From contig JAZKSG010000001.1 of assembly GCA_036626215.1 (NCBI GenBank), positions 1 to 64,000 on the forward strand: a DNA stretch of 64,000 nt, read 5' to 3'. The notes under the pieces are model-generated. The model was given only the letters and a program-made list of their open reading frames with translations, made no database searches and was not told the DNA's origin. This DNA comes from JAZKSG01 sp036626215. GTDB lineage: Archaea; Thermoplasmatota; E2; DHVEG-1. Within the stretch, counting starts at the first letter, position 1. The number at the start of each line of letters is the position of its first letter. Below, one piece after another: positions 8,626 to 17,822 of this stretch. The position numbers were made by a program, and so were the translations under genes.

Positions 8626-8976
8626 TTATTTCTCACCTCCATATTCTTTTTTTCTTTGGATGTAGTCTCCGCCTTCAATGCGGATCGGATAGGCTTTGAC
8701 TAATGCGCGTGTGATTTTTTTTCTCGCTCTGTGTAAATCATTCCATAGAGTTTTTCTGGAGACACCCATCATTGCTGCTGCCTCTTGTTGTGTAAGCTCC
8801 TCTAGGTCTACAAGGCGTAATGCTTCGAGTTCGTCTAATGTTATTAATATGGTTTTTTTAGGGATTTCTGGCTTTTCAGTTGGGGTGAACTCGACGGGTT
8901 TGATTGTTTTGTCTATCCATCTTTTTCCTCTTCTGCGCCCACGTCTTCCTCGGCATCTATGTCTCCGACCTGGCAT
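8626..8976 (-). CDS. DUF134 helix-turn-helix regulator
   Basis: A protein of 116 residues. MPGRRHRCRGRRGRRRG is a strongly basic start. LDELEALRLVDLEELTQQEAA and MGVSRKTLWNDLHRARKKI form a sigma-region-4-like helix-turn-helix, typical of DUF134. This is a DNA-binding protein that commonly heads clusters of NifX-like and MinD-like genes. I chose the ATG at 8976, preferred over an in-frame TTG two codons earlier. It is the first gene of the minus-strand cluster, so it probably controls it and may regulate itself. Confidence 0.88.
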   Translation of the reverse strand: MPGRRHRCRGRRGRRRGKRWIDKTIKPVEFTPTEKPEIPKKTILITLDELEALRLVDLEELTQQEAAAMMGVSRKTLWNDLHRARKKITRALVKAYPIRIEGGDYIQRKKEYGGEK

Positions 8977-9010
8977 CAGCAACTACATCCTATAGTATTT
9001 ACTCTAATGT

Positions 9011-9030
9011 GAATTATTATATAAATATTT
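9011..9030 (-). promoter_or_regulatory. TATA-like element for the DUF134-led cluster
   Basis: Read on the minus strand this AT-rich stretch gives an AAATATTTATATAAT-type TATA element about 40 bases before the DUF134 ATG. Position and composition suit an archaeal promoter; a transcript start has to be inferred. Confidence 0.4.
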
Positions 9031-9134
9031 TGGTTTTGTTTTAAATATTATAAAACGATTACAGATACTAATATCCCTTCAGAGGAAATTGATTAAATTT
9101 ATTATTAAAGGCAACATTCACAGAAAAAAGAATT

Positions 9135-9900
9135 ATGAAACTCATCTCCTGGAACGTAAATGGAATTAGAGCAGCAAATCGTAAAGGATTTTTTGACTGG
9201 TTTCAGAAAGAATCACCAGATGTTTTATGTTTACAGGAAATCAAAGCCTTGCCTAAACAAATCCCTCCACATCTTAAGAACACACCCGGATACCACACTT
9301 TTTTTAACTCAGCAGAAAGAAAAGGATACAGCGGTGTGGCCACATATACAAAGAAGCAACCAAAAAACGTAGAAAAAGGGATTTGGAATAAAAAAATTCG
9401 ATCAAGAAGGAAGAACGCTAATAACAGAATATGAAGACTTCGTTTTATTCAACATATATTTTCCAAACGGTAAAAAAAATCAAAAAAGATTAGATTACAA
9501 ACTAGATTTCTACGATACATTCTTAGCATATGCCGATAACCTAAAAGCTGAAGGAAAAAATATAGTAGTATGCGACGATTTCAACACAGCTCACAAACCA
9601 ATAGATCTTGCACATCCTAAAGCCAATGAAAAAACCTCAGGTTTTTTACCAGTTGAACGAGCATGGATTGATAGATTTATAGACCACGGATACGTTGACA
9701 CATTCAGACAATTCAACAAACAACCTGAACAATATACCTGGTGGAGTATGCGAACAAGAGCAAGAGAAAGAAACGTTGGATGGAGACTGGATTATTTTTT
9801 TGTAAACGAAGGATTTATGCCAAACGTAAAAAACGTGTTTATAATGCAAGATGTAAAAGGATCAGATCATTGCCCAGTAGGAATAGAAATAGAAATCTAA
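9135..9900 (+). pseudogene. xth: Exodeoxyribonuclease III / AP endonuclease with one frameshift
   Basis: The N-terminal part MKLISWNVNGIRAANRKGF...LCLQEIKA is classic ExoIII and runs in frame to about 9375. The rest (FNIYFPNG, CDDFNTAH, ERAWIDRF, WWSMRTRARERNVGWRLDYFF, KGSDHCPVG) is intact in another frame to the stop at 9898-9900. Removing one A from the AAAAA run at 9373-9377 restores a full protein of about 254 residues, the normal family length. All other catalytic motifs remain, so this is a very recent mutation or a homopolymer sequencing error. The usual GDFN motif reads DDFN here. The M32 peptidase gene follows after 18 bases. Confidence 0.85.
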
Positions 9901-9918
9901 AAGATAAGGTGGAAATGA

Positions 9919-11427
9919 ATGAAGGACTCACTTGATTACATATACAAAAAACAAGAGGAACTTTCAACAATTGGAGGAATAGCTGCACTTTTAGGATGGG
10001 ATCAAATGACATATATGCCTCCTAAAGGAGCTGCAGCTAGATCGAAACAATCCTCCTATGTTTCTAGGCTTGCGCATGAAAAAATTGTATCTGACAAACT
10101 ATGGAAACATATACAAAAACTCTCCAAAGAAAGTAATTTTAAAAAACTATCTGAAGAAGATAAAATCGTTGTTAAAAAACTGAGGAAAGATGTAAAAAAA
10201 GCTAGAAAGGTTCCATCTGATTTTGTAGAAAAAATGAGTGTGGCAACCACTAAAGGATATGAGGCATGGAAAAAAGCACGTAAAAAAAATAATTTCTCAA
10301 CTTTTGAACCACATCTGAAAAAAATTGTTGAATTGGAACGGGAATATTGTGATTATATAAATATACCTGGTCCAAAATACAACAGTCTCCTAGACGATTA
10401 TGAAGAAGGGATGACTGTTGATAAACTAAAAAAAGAATTTGATTTTTTGAAAAAAAGATTAACCATAATATTGGATAAAATCAAAGACAGTCAAGTCTAC
10501 AAAGGGCAGAGAGGTTTAGACGAAGAATTTGATATAGAAAAACAGAAAAGGATATGCCGTAAGATAATAAGTAAACTTCAGCTGCCGGAGGCAAAGGCTA
10601 GGCTAGATGAATCGCCACATCCGTTTACCACGTCTCTAGATCATGATGATGTTCGTATCACAACCAATTTTGAACACAAAAATCCTTTGTTTTCATTTTT
10701 TTCAACTATTCATGAAACCGGGCATGCCCTATACGAGCTAGAAATGCCTCAAAAAAAGTATAAAAACACTGTTGTCTCTGACGCCGCATCTGTAGGGCTG
10801 CATGAATCTCAATCTCGTTTCTGGGAGAACATGATCGGTCGAAACAAAATATTTTGGAAGCACTTCTTTCCATTTTTTAAAAAAATGTTTCATGATAAAT
10901 TGAGACAGATAGATTTAGAAAGCTGGTATAAACTTGTTAATCAAGTGAAACCTGGTTTGATAAGAGTTGAAGCTGATGAGTTAACATATAATTTACATAT
11001 AATTCTAAGATTCAACCTTGAACTTGATTTAATAAATGATAATGTTGATGTTTCTGATCTTCCAGAGATTTGGAATAGAAAAATGGATAATCTACTTGGT
11101 GTGAAGCCTTCAAAAGATAGAGAAGGAGTTTTGCAGGATATGCATTGGAGTCAAGGTCATTTTGGATATTTTCCGACTTATACAATTGGTACAATTTATG
11201 CATCTCAACTCTATTCTACTCTTACAGAGAAAAAATCCTCCATCAGAAGAGACATAGAGAATGGTGATTTTAAAAATATTGTTTCATGGCTCAAAGACAA
11301 TATACATAATTATGGGAGAACTATGACAGCGGATGAAATAATTAAAAATGTTTGCAATAGTGGTTTAAACGCAGAAGAATATATTGATTATCTAAAGAAG
11401 AAATATTTTGAAGTATATGAGATATAG
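9919..11427 (+). CDS. M32 family metallocarboxypeptidase (Taq/Pfu type)
   Basis: A protein of 502 residues, the normal family length. The zinc motif HETGH is at residues 265-269, followed by LYELEMPQ; downstream ESQSRFWENMIGR and DMHWSQGHFGYFPTYTIG are M32 signatures. It removes C-terminal amino acids from peptides in the cytoplasm, using a metal such as Zn or Co. No signal peptide is present. A ribosome site AAGGTGGAA precedes the ATG. With the M18 aminopeptidase and the secreted C25 peptidase elsewhere in the window it fits a protein-degrading metabolism. Confidence 0.95.
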   Translation: MKDSLDYIYKKQEELSTIGGIAALLGWDQMTYMPPKGAAARSKQSSYVSRLAHEKIVSDKLWKHIQKLSKESNFKKLSEEDKIVVKKLRKDVKKARKVPSDFVEKMSVATTKGYEAWKKARKKNNFSTFEPHLKKIVELEREYCDYINIPGPKYNSLLDDYEEGMTVDKLKKEFDFLKKRLTIILDKIKDSQVYKGQRGLDEEFDIEKQKRICRKIISKLQLPEAKARLDESPHPFTTSLDHDDVRITTNFEHKNPLFSFFSTIHETGHALYELEMPQKKYKNTVVSDAASVGLHESQSRFWENMIGRNKIFWKHFFPFFKKMFHDKLRQIDLESWYKLVNQVKPGLIRVEADELTYNLHIILRFNLELDLINDNVDVSDLPEIWNRKMDNLLGVKPSKDREGVLQDMHWSQGHFGYFPTYTIGTIYASQLYSTLTEKKSSIRRDIENGDFKNIVSWLKDNIHNYGRTMTADEIIKNVCNSGLNAEEYIDYLKKKYFEVYEI

Positions 11428-11465
11428 AAAAAGAGAAGGATATAAAATTGATTGCTTTTATTTTT

Positions 11466-11708
11466 TTAGCCTGTTAAACTTCCAGTGCTTACTAGTGTTT
11501 TTGTATCTACTACACCTTTTATAGATCTGATTTTTTTGATAACTACTTTACCGATCATGTCTAGGTTTGCACTCTCGATTTTCACTAGTATATCATATTC
11601 ACCAAATAAAGGATGGACTTCTATCACTTGCGGAAGATTTTTCAGGCTTTCGTATACTTCTTTCTCTCTTAATGGACTTATTGTTATTAGTGCGAATCCT
11701 GTTGCCAT
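11466..11708 (-). CDS. Stand-alone Lrp/AsnC ligand-binding (RAM) domain protein
   Basis: A protein of 80 residues consisting only of the AsnC/Lrp effector domain: ATGFALITISPLREKEVYESL, then HPLFGEYDILVKIES and the GVVDTKTLVSTG end. It has no helix-turn-helix. Stand-alone RAM domains bind amino acids and may modulate full-length Lrp-type regulators. There is no clear ribosome site before the ATG, so translation may be leaderless. It converges on the M32 gene. Confidence 0.88.
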   Translation of the reverse strand: MATGFALITISPLREKEVYESLKNLPQVIEVHPLFGEYDILVKIESANLDMIGKVVIKKIRSIKGVVDTKTLVSTGSLTG

Positions 11709-11835
11709 AGAACAATGGAATGAAGATTCTATGTTTAATATTTTTGCTTTAAACTGATTTATTGGACAGTGGTAAAAAATATAAACATGTAGTGTATTGT
11801 GTTAACAATTAACCAGCTAAAGGAGGTTTATAGTT

Positions 11836-12150
11836 TTGGTAGAAAATAAAAATACAAATCTTACAAATGTAGCTGAAAAAGAGATAGATCTTTTAGGGCG
11901 ACATGTAGAGGTATTGAAAACGGTACAGAAACATGGGCCGATAGGGATTATAAGGCTTTCGAAGATGACTGATCAGCCACAACACATGATAAGATACTCT
12001 TTACGAAAGTTAGAAAACGATGGCGTCATAGAACCATCGCCAAATGGAGCCATGGTAACCAACAAGGCAGCTGAAACATTAGAGTCATTAGAAGATTCTA
12101 TTGATGAGCTTACGACTACTATGAAAAACCTTAAAAGCAAACTTAAATAG
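11836..12150 (+). CDS. Small winged-helix transcription regulator
   Basis: A protein of 104 residues starting at TTG, chosen because AGGAGG lies about 10 bases upstream and no ATG or GTG fits. RHVEVLKTVQKHGPIGIIRLSKMTDQPQHMIRYSLRKLENDGVIEPS is a winged helix; the C-terminus (ESLEDSIDELTTTMKNLKSKL) is a probable dimerising coiled coil. Similar predicted regulators are common in Euryarchaeota. The target is unknown. A TATA-like AAAAATATAAAC lies about 55 bases upstream. Confidence 0.75.
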   Translation: MVENKNTNLTNVAEKEIDLLGRHVEVLKTVQKHGPIGIIRLSKMTDQPQHMIRYSLRKLENDGVIEPSPNGAMVTNKAAETLESLEDSIDELTTTMKNLKSKLK

Positions 12151-12188
12151 AAAGGATAGATAAAATATATCAATTTTAGCTAAATAAC

Positions 12189-12197
12189 TTTTATAAA
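12189..12197 (+). promoter_or_regulatory. TATA box for PKD surface protein gene
   Basis: TTTATAAAC about 50 bases before the ATG at 12246, with a strong AAAGGAGG ribosome site between them. Spacing suits a short leader. Confidence 0.45.
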
Positions 12198-12245
12198 CTA
12201 AGTATCATTATAGGGAAAGTAGTCTAAAAGGAGGAAAAAGCGAGG

Positions 12246-13322
12246 ATGATAAAAAAAACAAAAATTATAGTGCTAGTGATATGCTGTATACTTTTCTTAA
12301 CAACTATCTCTCTTGGATCAGCAGAAGAGAGTGCTGCTATAGAAGATGAGGAAAATGATATTTATGATTTTTCAGGTATGGCGCTAGGAGGAGAATATTC
12401 AGAAAAAAGTTTTAATAATCCAGCTATCGACATAAAAGAAGTGAGCTGTTTTAAAGAGGAAAACGGAAACATTACTGCAACTCTTGAAGTATATGGAGAA
12501 ATACAGGACAAAGGATCCAACGAGTCTGCCTCTCTAAATCTTTCAGATATGTCTGCTCTTTTAGAATACACCAAGCCAAATATTTACTATATGGTTCAGA
12601 TAAACACCTCGCAAAATATCTACACTGTTTCATATATCAACAAAACTTGTAATATTACAAAGGGAGAATACTCTCTATCATCTACGCCAGGGGTCGAAGG
12701 GTCTGAGACAATAGAGGTTGATTACGAGAAAGACGATGAGAGTAAGATAAGTTTTACTTTTGATACTGGAAATTCAAATGAAACAATTAAAGAAATAACA
12801 GGTATTTCAGCATATTTTAAATTTAATCTAACGGCTATATTACAAATGGAAGGGGGAAAAGGAGGTAGTAACTATATGTCCCTTTTGGACTATTTTGTCG
12901 ACACAGCCCCTAACCCCGATTTGAGTGGCACTTTTTACACAGTTTCTGAGGGAAAAGTTGGAGAGGAAATAAATTTTACAGCAAACAGTTTTGGTGGTGC
13001 ACCGCCATATAGTTTCCAGTGGGATTTTGGTGATGGCAATAGCGATACTGGAAGAAAATTAACATACACATATGATGAAAAAGGCAACTATACCGTAAAT
13101 TTAACAGTGACAGATAATAACGGCAACAAAACATACTATACACAGCAAATCAAGATAAAATCTTCCTCAACTTCAACGCCTGACTCAAACGACGACAAAG
13201 AAGAAGGGGAGGGGGGCGATGCAGCAGACAATTTAGAGTCGAACCTGCTGATATTTATAGGATTAATATCCCTAATAGTAATCGTAGGTGTTGCAGTTTT
13301 AACATATATCAAAAAAAGATAA
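12246..13322 (+). CDS. PKD-domain surface protein with C-terminal membrane anchor
   Basis: A protein of 358 residues. An N-terminal signal peptide (IIVLVICCILFLTTISLGSA) is followed by about 200 residues of acidic, unrecognised sequence with several N-glycosylation sequons. A PKD domain sits at about 232-315 (APPYSFQWDFGDGN, YTYDEKGNYTVNLTVTD). An acidic Gly/Ser spacer precedes the terminal helix LLIFIGLISLIVIVGVAVLTYIKKR. The protein is predicted to be held in the membrane with the bulk outside. PKD domains are protein or polysaccharide contact modules in archaeal S-layer and protease proteins. Confidence 0.88.
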   Translation: MIKKTKIIVLVICCILFLTTISLGSAEESAAIEDEENDIYDFSGMALGGEYSEKSFNNPAIDIKEVSCFKEENGNITATLEVYGEIQDKGSNESASLNLSDMSALLEYTKPNIYYMVQINTSQNIYTVSYINKTCNITKGEYSLSSTPGVEGSETIEVDYEKDDESKISFTFDTGNSNETIKEITGISAYFKFNLTAILQMEGGKGGSNYMSLLDYFVDTAPNPDLSGTFYTVSEGKVGEEINFTANSFGGAPPYSFQWDFGDGNSDTGRKLTYTYDEKGNYTVNLTVTDNNGNKTYYTQQIKIKSSSTSTPDSNDDKEEGEGGDAADNLESNLLIFIGLISLIVIVGVAVLTYIKKR

Positions 13323-13421
13323 ATGAAAAAACAATTCTCTTTTTTTACTTTTTTATAAGTTTTTTTAGTTATATTTTTATTATGAAAATCTATCACTTCT
13401 TCACAGAGAGGATTAATTTTT

Positions 13422-14783
13422 ATGAATAAAAAGAAAAAAAACGGTGAAAAAGAGAGCAAATATGCATACAAAAGAAAAAACGGATGGACAACACTAGAAA
13501 AAAAACATAAAAAAATATATGATTTTTGTGACGAATATAAAAAGTTTTTAAACGATGCTAAAACAGAAAGAGAGGCAATACAACAGATAAAAAAAGTTGT
13601 TGATAAAAAAAATAGAGATATAAAGATAAACAACGAAACTTCTGCAGCAATAATAGCTAAAGGAAAAAAACCTGTTGAAGAAGGGTTAAAAATCGTAATT
13701 TCGCATGTTGACTCCCCTCGTCTCGATTTAAAACAAATCCCGCTTTTTGAAGACAACGACAGTAATTTAGCCTTATTTGAGACACATTACTATGGAGGAA
13801 TAAAAAAGTTTCATTGGGTAACAATTCCACTTGCTTTACATGGAATAGTAGTAAAAGAAAATGGAGAAAAAATTGATTTTAGACTGGGTGATAAAAAAGA
13901 TGACCCCTGGTTTTCAGTTCCAGATTTGCTACCTCATCTCTCACATGAAGTACAAAACACAAAAAAGATGAACAAAGCAATAAAAGGCGAATCTTTAGAT
14001 ATTATAGTAGGAAGTAAACCTATACAGAATGAAGAAATCAAGGAGAAAATTAAAGCAGCGGTTTTAGAAAAACTACATAAAGACTATGGTTTAATTGAGG
14101 AAGATTTTATTTCAGCTGAACTAGAAGCAATACCCGCATATTCCTCCCGGGATATAGGTTTTGATAGATCCATGGTAGGGGGATATGGACAAGATGACCG
14201 TGTCTGTGTCTTCAGCGCTTTAAAAGCAATATTAGATATAAACAAACCAGATTATACAGCTGTGAGTTTATTTGTAGATAAAGAAGAAATAGGCAGCGAA
14301 GGAAACTCCTCAGCACAAGTAACCACGTTTCTAAGATCCATTATCAAAGAGTTGGACTCCGATGCAGATGTAGATAAAGTTATGTTGAATTCAAAAGTTG
14401 TATCAGCAGACGTAAATGCTGCAGTAACTCCAAACTATACTCAGGTTTTTGAACTAAAAAACGCTTCTTCTCTTGGTAGAGGAGTTGTGATATCTAAATA
14501 TACAGGCCATGGCGGAAAATATGCTGCCAACGACGCAAAAGCAGAATACGTAGCAGAAATAAGGAACATGTTGAACCAAAACGACATACCCTGGCAGACA
14601 GGGGAGTTAGGAAAAGTAGACAAAGGCGGAGGAGGGACAGTAGCCAAATATCTGTCGCGGCTTGGTATGAACGTTATAGATTTAGGGCCGTCAGTTATGA
14701 GTATGCATGCTCCTTTTGAAGTAACAAGTAAGGTAGATGTTTATTCTACCTATTTAGCATACAAAACATTCTTACAGAAATAA
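13422..14783 (+). CDS. M18 family aminopeptidase (aminopeptidase I type)
   Basis: A protein of 453 residues. Metal-ligand motifs of M18 are visible: ISHVDSPRLDLK, GGYGQDDRVC, DKEEIGSEG and MHAPFEVTSK near the end. These make a dinuclear zinc aminopeptidase, normally a large cytoplasmic oligomer that releases N-terminal acidic or neutral residues from peptides. Length matches bacterial and archaeal members. It is a single-gene unit with an AGAGG ribosome site and its own AT-rich promoter. It complements the M32 carboxypeptidase. Confidence 0.93.
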   Translation: MNKKKKNGEKESKYAYKRKNGWTTLEKKHKKIYDFCDEYKKFLNDAKTEREAIQQIKKVVDKKNRDIKINNETSAAIIAKGKKPVEEGLKIVISHVDSPRLDLKQIPLFEDNDSNLALFETHYYGGIKKFHWVTIPLALHGIVVKENGEKIDFRLGDKKDDPWFSVPDLLPHLSHEVQNTKKMNKAIKGESLDIIVGSKPIQNEEIKEKIKAAVLEKLHKDYGLIEEDFISAELEAIPAYSSRDIGFDRSMVGGYGQDDRVCVFSALKAILDINKPDYTAVSLFVDKEEIGSEGNSSAQVTTFLRSIIKELDSDADVDKVMLNSKVVSADVNAAVTPNYTQVFELKNASSLGRGVVISKYTGHGGKYAANDAKAEYVAEIRNMLNQNDIPWQTGELGKVDKGGGGTVAKYLSRLGMNVIDLGPSVMSMHAPFEVTSKVDVYSTYLAYKTFLQK

Positions 14784-14916
14784 AATTCTTCTTTTTTTTT
14801 AAGACATATCAAAAAGAGTTGTATAAAGTATGTCCTCTATGCATGGTGATAAATATAACTCTACGAAAAAAGTTAAAATAAACCGTTGTTATTCCCTTCA
14901 TTGAGTTGATGAAAAG

Positions 14917-15369
14917 ATGGATATACAAATAATCATGGGGTCAAAATCAGATACGCCGGTCGCTGAAAAAGCAGAAAAGATTTTAGATCAGTTCAATGTC
15001 GAATATAATATTAAGATTGCTTCTGCTCATCGTACACCAGAATATTTACAGAAACTAGTTGAAGAATCAGATGCAGATGTGTTTATCGGTATCGCCGGTT
15101 TATCAGCAGCTTTACCAGGTTCCATTGCAGCTCATACCGCTAAACCAGTTATAGGGGTACCAGTTAGTGGAAAAGTAAACTTCGACTCAATACTATCTAT
15201 AATACAAATGCCGCCTGGGATACCCGTAGCAGCAGTAGGATTAGACAGAGGTGACAACGCAGCGTTACTTGCAATACAGATATTATCAATCAAAAATGAT
15301 GAATTGAAAGAGGAGATCAAACAGTATCGTGAGAAAAGAAAAAATAAGACTATAAAAGATAATCAATAA
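14917..15369 (+). CDS. purE: PurE, N5-carboxyaminoimidazole ribonucleotide mutase
   Basis: A protein of 150 residues with the PurE signature MGSKSDTPVAEKAEKIL, SAHRTPEYLQKL, GIAGLSAALPGSIAAHT and VIGVPVSG...QMPPGIPVAAVG. It acts in purine synthesis, moving CO2 onto the AIR ring. The usual AHLPG appears as AALPG, a small difference in the active-site loop that might bear on PurE class. No purK is in the window. Genes for GMP synthetase follow 22 bases downstream, so this is a purine operon. Confidence 0.93.
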   Translation: MDIQIIMGSKSDTPVAEKAEKILDQFNVEYNIKIASAHRTPEYLQKLVEESDADVFIGIAGLSAALPGSIAAHTAKPVIGVPVSGKVNFDSILSIIQMPPGIPVAAVGLDRGDNAALLAIQILSIKNDELKEEIKQYREKRKNKTIKDNQ

Positions 15370-15391
15370 AAGAATTTTAAGGATATAATCT

Positions 15392-16339
15392 ATGTTTAGA
15401 GCAGAAAAATTTATAGAAAAAACTGCTAAGAAGATAAGAGAAAAAGTAGATGGTAAAGCACTAATTGCTTTCTCCGGAGGGGTAGACAGTTCTGTCTGTG
15501 CAGCTCTAGTAAACAAAGCAATAGGTGACGACCTTGTAGCAGTACATGTTGACACTGGTTTTATGAGAAAAAATGAGTGTGAAGAAGTTAAAAAATCTAT
15601 GGAGAAAATGGGGCTTAACTATCGTTTCATAGATGCAAAAAATGATTTCTATAGTAGCTTAAAAAACGTTGTTGATCCTGAAGAGAAACGTAAAATTATT
15701 GGAGAAAAATTTATCCGTATTTTTGAAGAAGTAGCTGAAGAAGAAAATATAAAATATTTAGTTCAGGGAACTATCGCCCCTGACTGGATAGAATCAGGCG
15801 ACGAGCTAAGAGACACCATAAAAAGCCATCATAACGTTGGCGGGTTACCTGATAGAATGAATCTTGAAATAGTTGAACCACTGAGAGACCTATATAAGGA
15901 CGAGGTACGTAAAGTAGCGGACAAAATAGATTTAGATATATCACATAGACAACCTTTCCCGGGCCCAGGTTTAGCTATCAGAGTTATGGGTGAAGCAACT
16001 CCTGAACGTGTAGAGATTGTTCGTGAGAGTTGCGCTATTGTCGAAGAGGAAATTGAAAAAGCCGCGGATGAGGATGCTATGTCGCTTCCTTGGCAGTATT
16101 TCGCTGTTCTTCTACCTGTAAAATCTGTTGGAGTACATGGAGACAAAAGAGTTTATGGTGAAGTCATAGTGGTTCGAGTTGTTGAGAGTGTAGACGCTAT
16201 GACTTGTTCATTTAGCCAAATCCCTTACGAAGTTATGGACAATATTTCAACGAGGATAACAAACCGGTTAGGGGACAAAATAAACCGGGTAGTATATGAT
16301 ACAACAAACAAGCCACCTGGAACAATTGAATGGGAATAA
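15392..16339 (+). CDS. guaAB: GMP synthetase, ATP-pyrophosphatase subunit B
   Basis: A protein of 315 residues. The PP-loop SGGVDSS is at residues 28-34; HNVGGLPDRMNLEIVEPLRDLYKDEVR and RQPFPGPGLAIRV are GMP synthetase signatures, and it ends in KPPGTIEWE. It adenylates XMP and transfers ammonia to form GMP. In many Euryarchaeota the synthetase is split, and the amidotransferase subunit is the next gene, three bases after this stop. Confidence 0.95.
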   Translation: MFRAEKFIEKTAKKIREKVDGKALIAFSGGVDSSVCAALVNKAIGDDLVAVHVDTGFMRKNECEEVKKSMEKMGLNYRFIDAKNDFYSSLKNVVDPEEKRKIIGEKFIRIFEEVAEEENIKYLVQGTIAPDWIESGDELRDTIKSHHNVGGLPDRMNLEIVEPLRDLYKDEVRKVADKIDLDISHRQPFPGPGLAIRVMGEATPERVEIVRESCAIVEEEIEKAADEDAMSLPWQYFAVLLPVKSVGVHGDKRVYGEVIVVRVVESVDAMTCSFSQIPYEVMDNISTRITNRLGDKINRVVYDTTNKPPGTIEWE

Positions 16340-16342
16340 AAA

Positions 16343-16933
16343 ATGGTTAAAGTATATGTAGTTGATAACGGCGGACAGTGGACTCATCGCGAATGGCGTA
16401 CGTTAAAATATCTAGATGTTGACACCCAGATTGTACCTAACACCATATCTTTTGATAAATTAGAAAGAGAGAAGGTAGATGGTGTTGTCTTATCCGGTGG
16501 AGCCCCACGTATAGGTTTAGAAAATAAGCTTGGTAACTGTGGTGAAATATTAGAAAAAGCTGATTTTCCGGTGTTGGGTATCTGTGCAGGTCATCAATTT
16601 ATGGCTCGTTTTTTTGGTGGTGAAGCAAAACCTGCAGAAAAACCAGAATTTGGCAGAGTAGAGTTAAAACTCGTTGAAAAAAATAATCCTATTTTTAGAG
16701 ACGTGCCATCTAAATCTATAGTATGGGAGTCGCATAACGACAAAGTGTCTGTCCTTCCGGAAAGTTTTATTCATCTTGCAGAGAGTAAAGATTGTAAAAT
16801 TCAGGCTATGTGCCATAAAGAAAAAGAGTTGTATGGTCTGCAGTTTCATCCAGAGGTAGAAAATACAGAATATGGCGAAAAAATTTTTGAAAATTTTGTA
16901 AACCTATGCAAAAAAAGTAAAGAACGAATTTAG
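16343..16933 (+). CDS. guaAA: GMP synthetase, glutamine amidotransferase subunit A
   Basis: A protein of 196 residues of class I amidotransferases. The nucleophile elbow GICAGHQF puts Cys at residue 81, and LYGLQFHPEVENTEYG supplies the His and Glu of the triad. It supplies ammonia from glutamine to the ATP-pyrophosphatase subunit encoded just upstream. The three-base gap indicates co-translation and matched amounts. Confidence 0.95.
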   Translation: MVKVYVVDNGGQWTHREWRTLKYLDVDTQIVPNTISFDKLEREKVDGVVLSGGAPRIGLENKLGNCGEILEKADFPVLGICAGHQFMARFFGGEAKPAEKPEFGRVELKLVEKNNPIFRDVPSKSIVWESHNDKVSVLPESFIHLAESKDCKIQAMCHKEKELYGLQFHPEVENTEYGEKIFENFVNLCKKSKERI

Positions 16934-17048
16934 TTTTTCTTTAGCATACAAACTATGTAATAGATCAAGAGAAAAATAGAGATTTAAGTTAAACTCAAAA
17001 AAAGTTAAAAATAAAAGAAGTTTTTTTAGATAGGGGAGGTAGGATAAT

Positions 17049-17810
17049 TTGCTGGAAACTACAGTTAACCCAAGTGTATCCAATGCTTTAGACTTTATAA
17101 ATTGTAACCATGTTTCAATGCCCGATAAAACAGTTTTACTTGTCGCTGGCGACTGCATGGTGGACTACAGAGGGAGAGCACGTTCATTTTTAGACTGGGG
17201 TGAACGCCTAGTTATAATTAAACAGGATGGTAACGTATTGGTGCATCAACCGGTAATGCGTGAACCTATAAACTGGCAGCCAGCAGGAACAAATACAAAT
17301 TTCAAAGTTGAAGAAAACAATTTAGTTATGAGGTGTAACCATACAAAACCTCCAGAAAAAATGAAGGTAACATTTAGAAAAATAAAGTTTGTAACTGTAA
17401 CCAAACTTGTTGACAGAGCAGAACAAATAGTATCTGGTATGGAGGCAGATGTAGTTAACAACATAATAGAAAAACCAGAATGTGTTGAAGAAGGGCTACG
17501 AATCAAAAATAGAGAAAAACAAGTCAAATCAGGAATGATAGACCTATTTGGCTATGATCAAGACCATAACCCTGTTATTATAGAAGTGAAGAGAAGTATA
17601 GCTAATATAAGCGCAGTGCATCAACTAAGAATGTATGTAGACGATATAAAAGGAGAAAACGAAGAAGCAGAGGTAAGAGGAATTCTATGTGCACCACACA
17701 TACCAGACCTGGTTAAACACCTACTAGACGACTATGGTCTTGAATGGCAGGAAGTAGAAAGAAAAGTAGTGATACCAGATGATTTTCAGAAAACACTAAA
17801 GGATTTCTAA
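17049..17810 (+). CDS. nucS: NucS/EndoMS mismatch-specific endonuclease
   Basis: A protein of 253 residues starting at TTG, with a GGGGAGGT ribosome site just upstream and MLETTVNPS fitting the family start. The N-terminal beta domain contains DYRGRARSFLDWGERLVIIK. The nuclease domain has GMIDLFGYD (D165) and IIEVKR (E179, K181) as catalytic residues, and HQLRMYVDDI. NucS cuts both strands at mismatches in archaea and actinobacteria that lack MutS/MutL. It usually works with PCNA; a clear C-terminal PIP box is not obvious here. Confidence 0.95.
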   Translation: MLETTVNPSVSNALDFINCNHVSMPDKTVLLVAGDCMVDYRGRARSFLDWGERLVIIKQDGNVLVHQPVMREPINWQPAGTNTNFKVEENNLVMRCNHTKPPEKMKVTFRKIKFVTVTKLVDRAEQIVSGMEADVVNNIIEKPECVEEGLRIKNREKQVKSGMIDLFGYDQDHNPVIIEVKRSIANISAVHQLRMYVDDIKGENEEAEVRGILCAPHIPDLVKHLLDDYGLEWQEVERKVVIPDDFQKTLKDF

Positions 17811-17822
17811 AAATAAAAAAAC

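Noticed and set aside
13136..13756. Long minus-strand frame of 206 codons
   Set aside because: It crosses the end of the PKD protein gene and the start of the M18 aminopeptidase gene and has low-complexity, Phe/Ser-rich composition of an antisense shadow.
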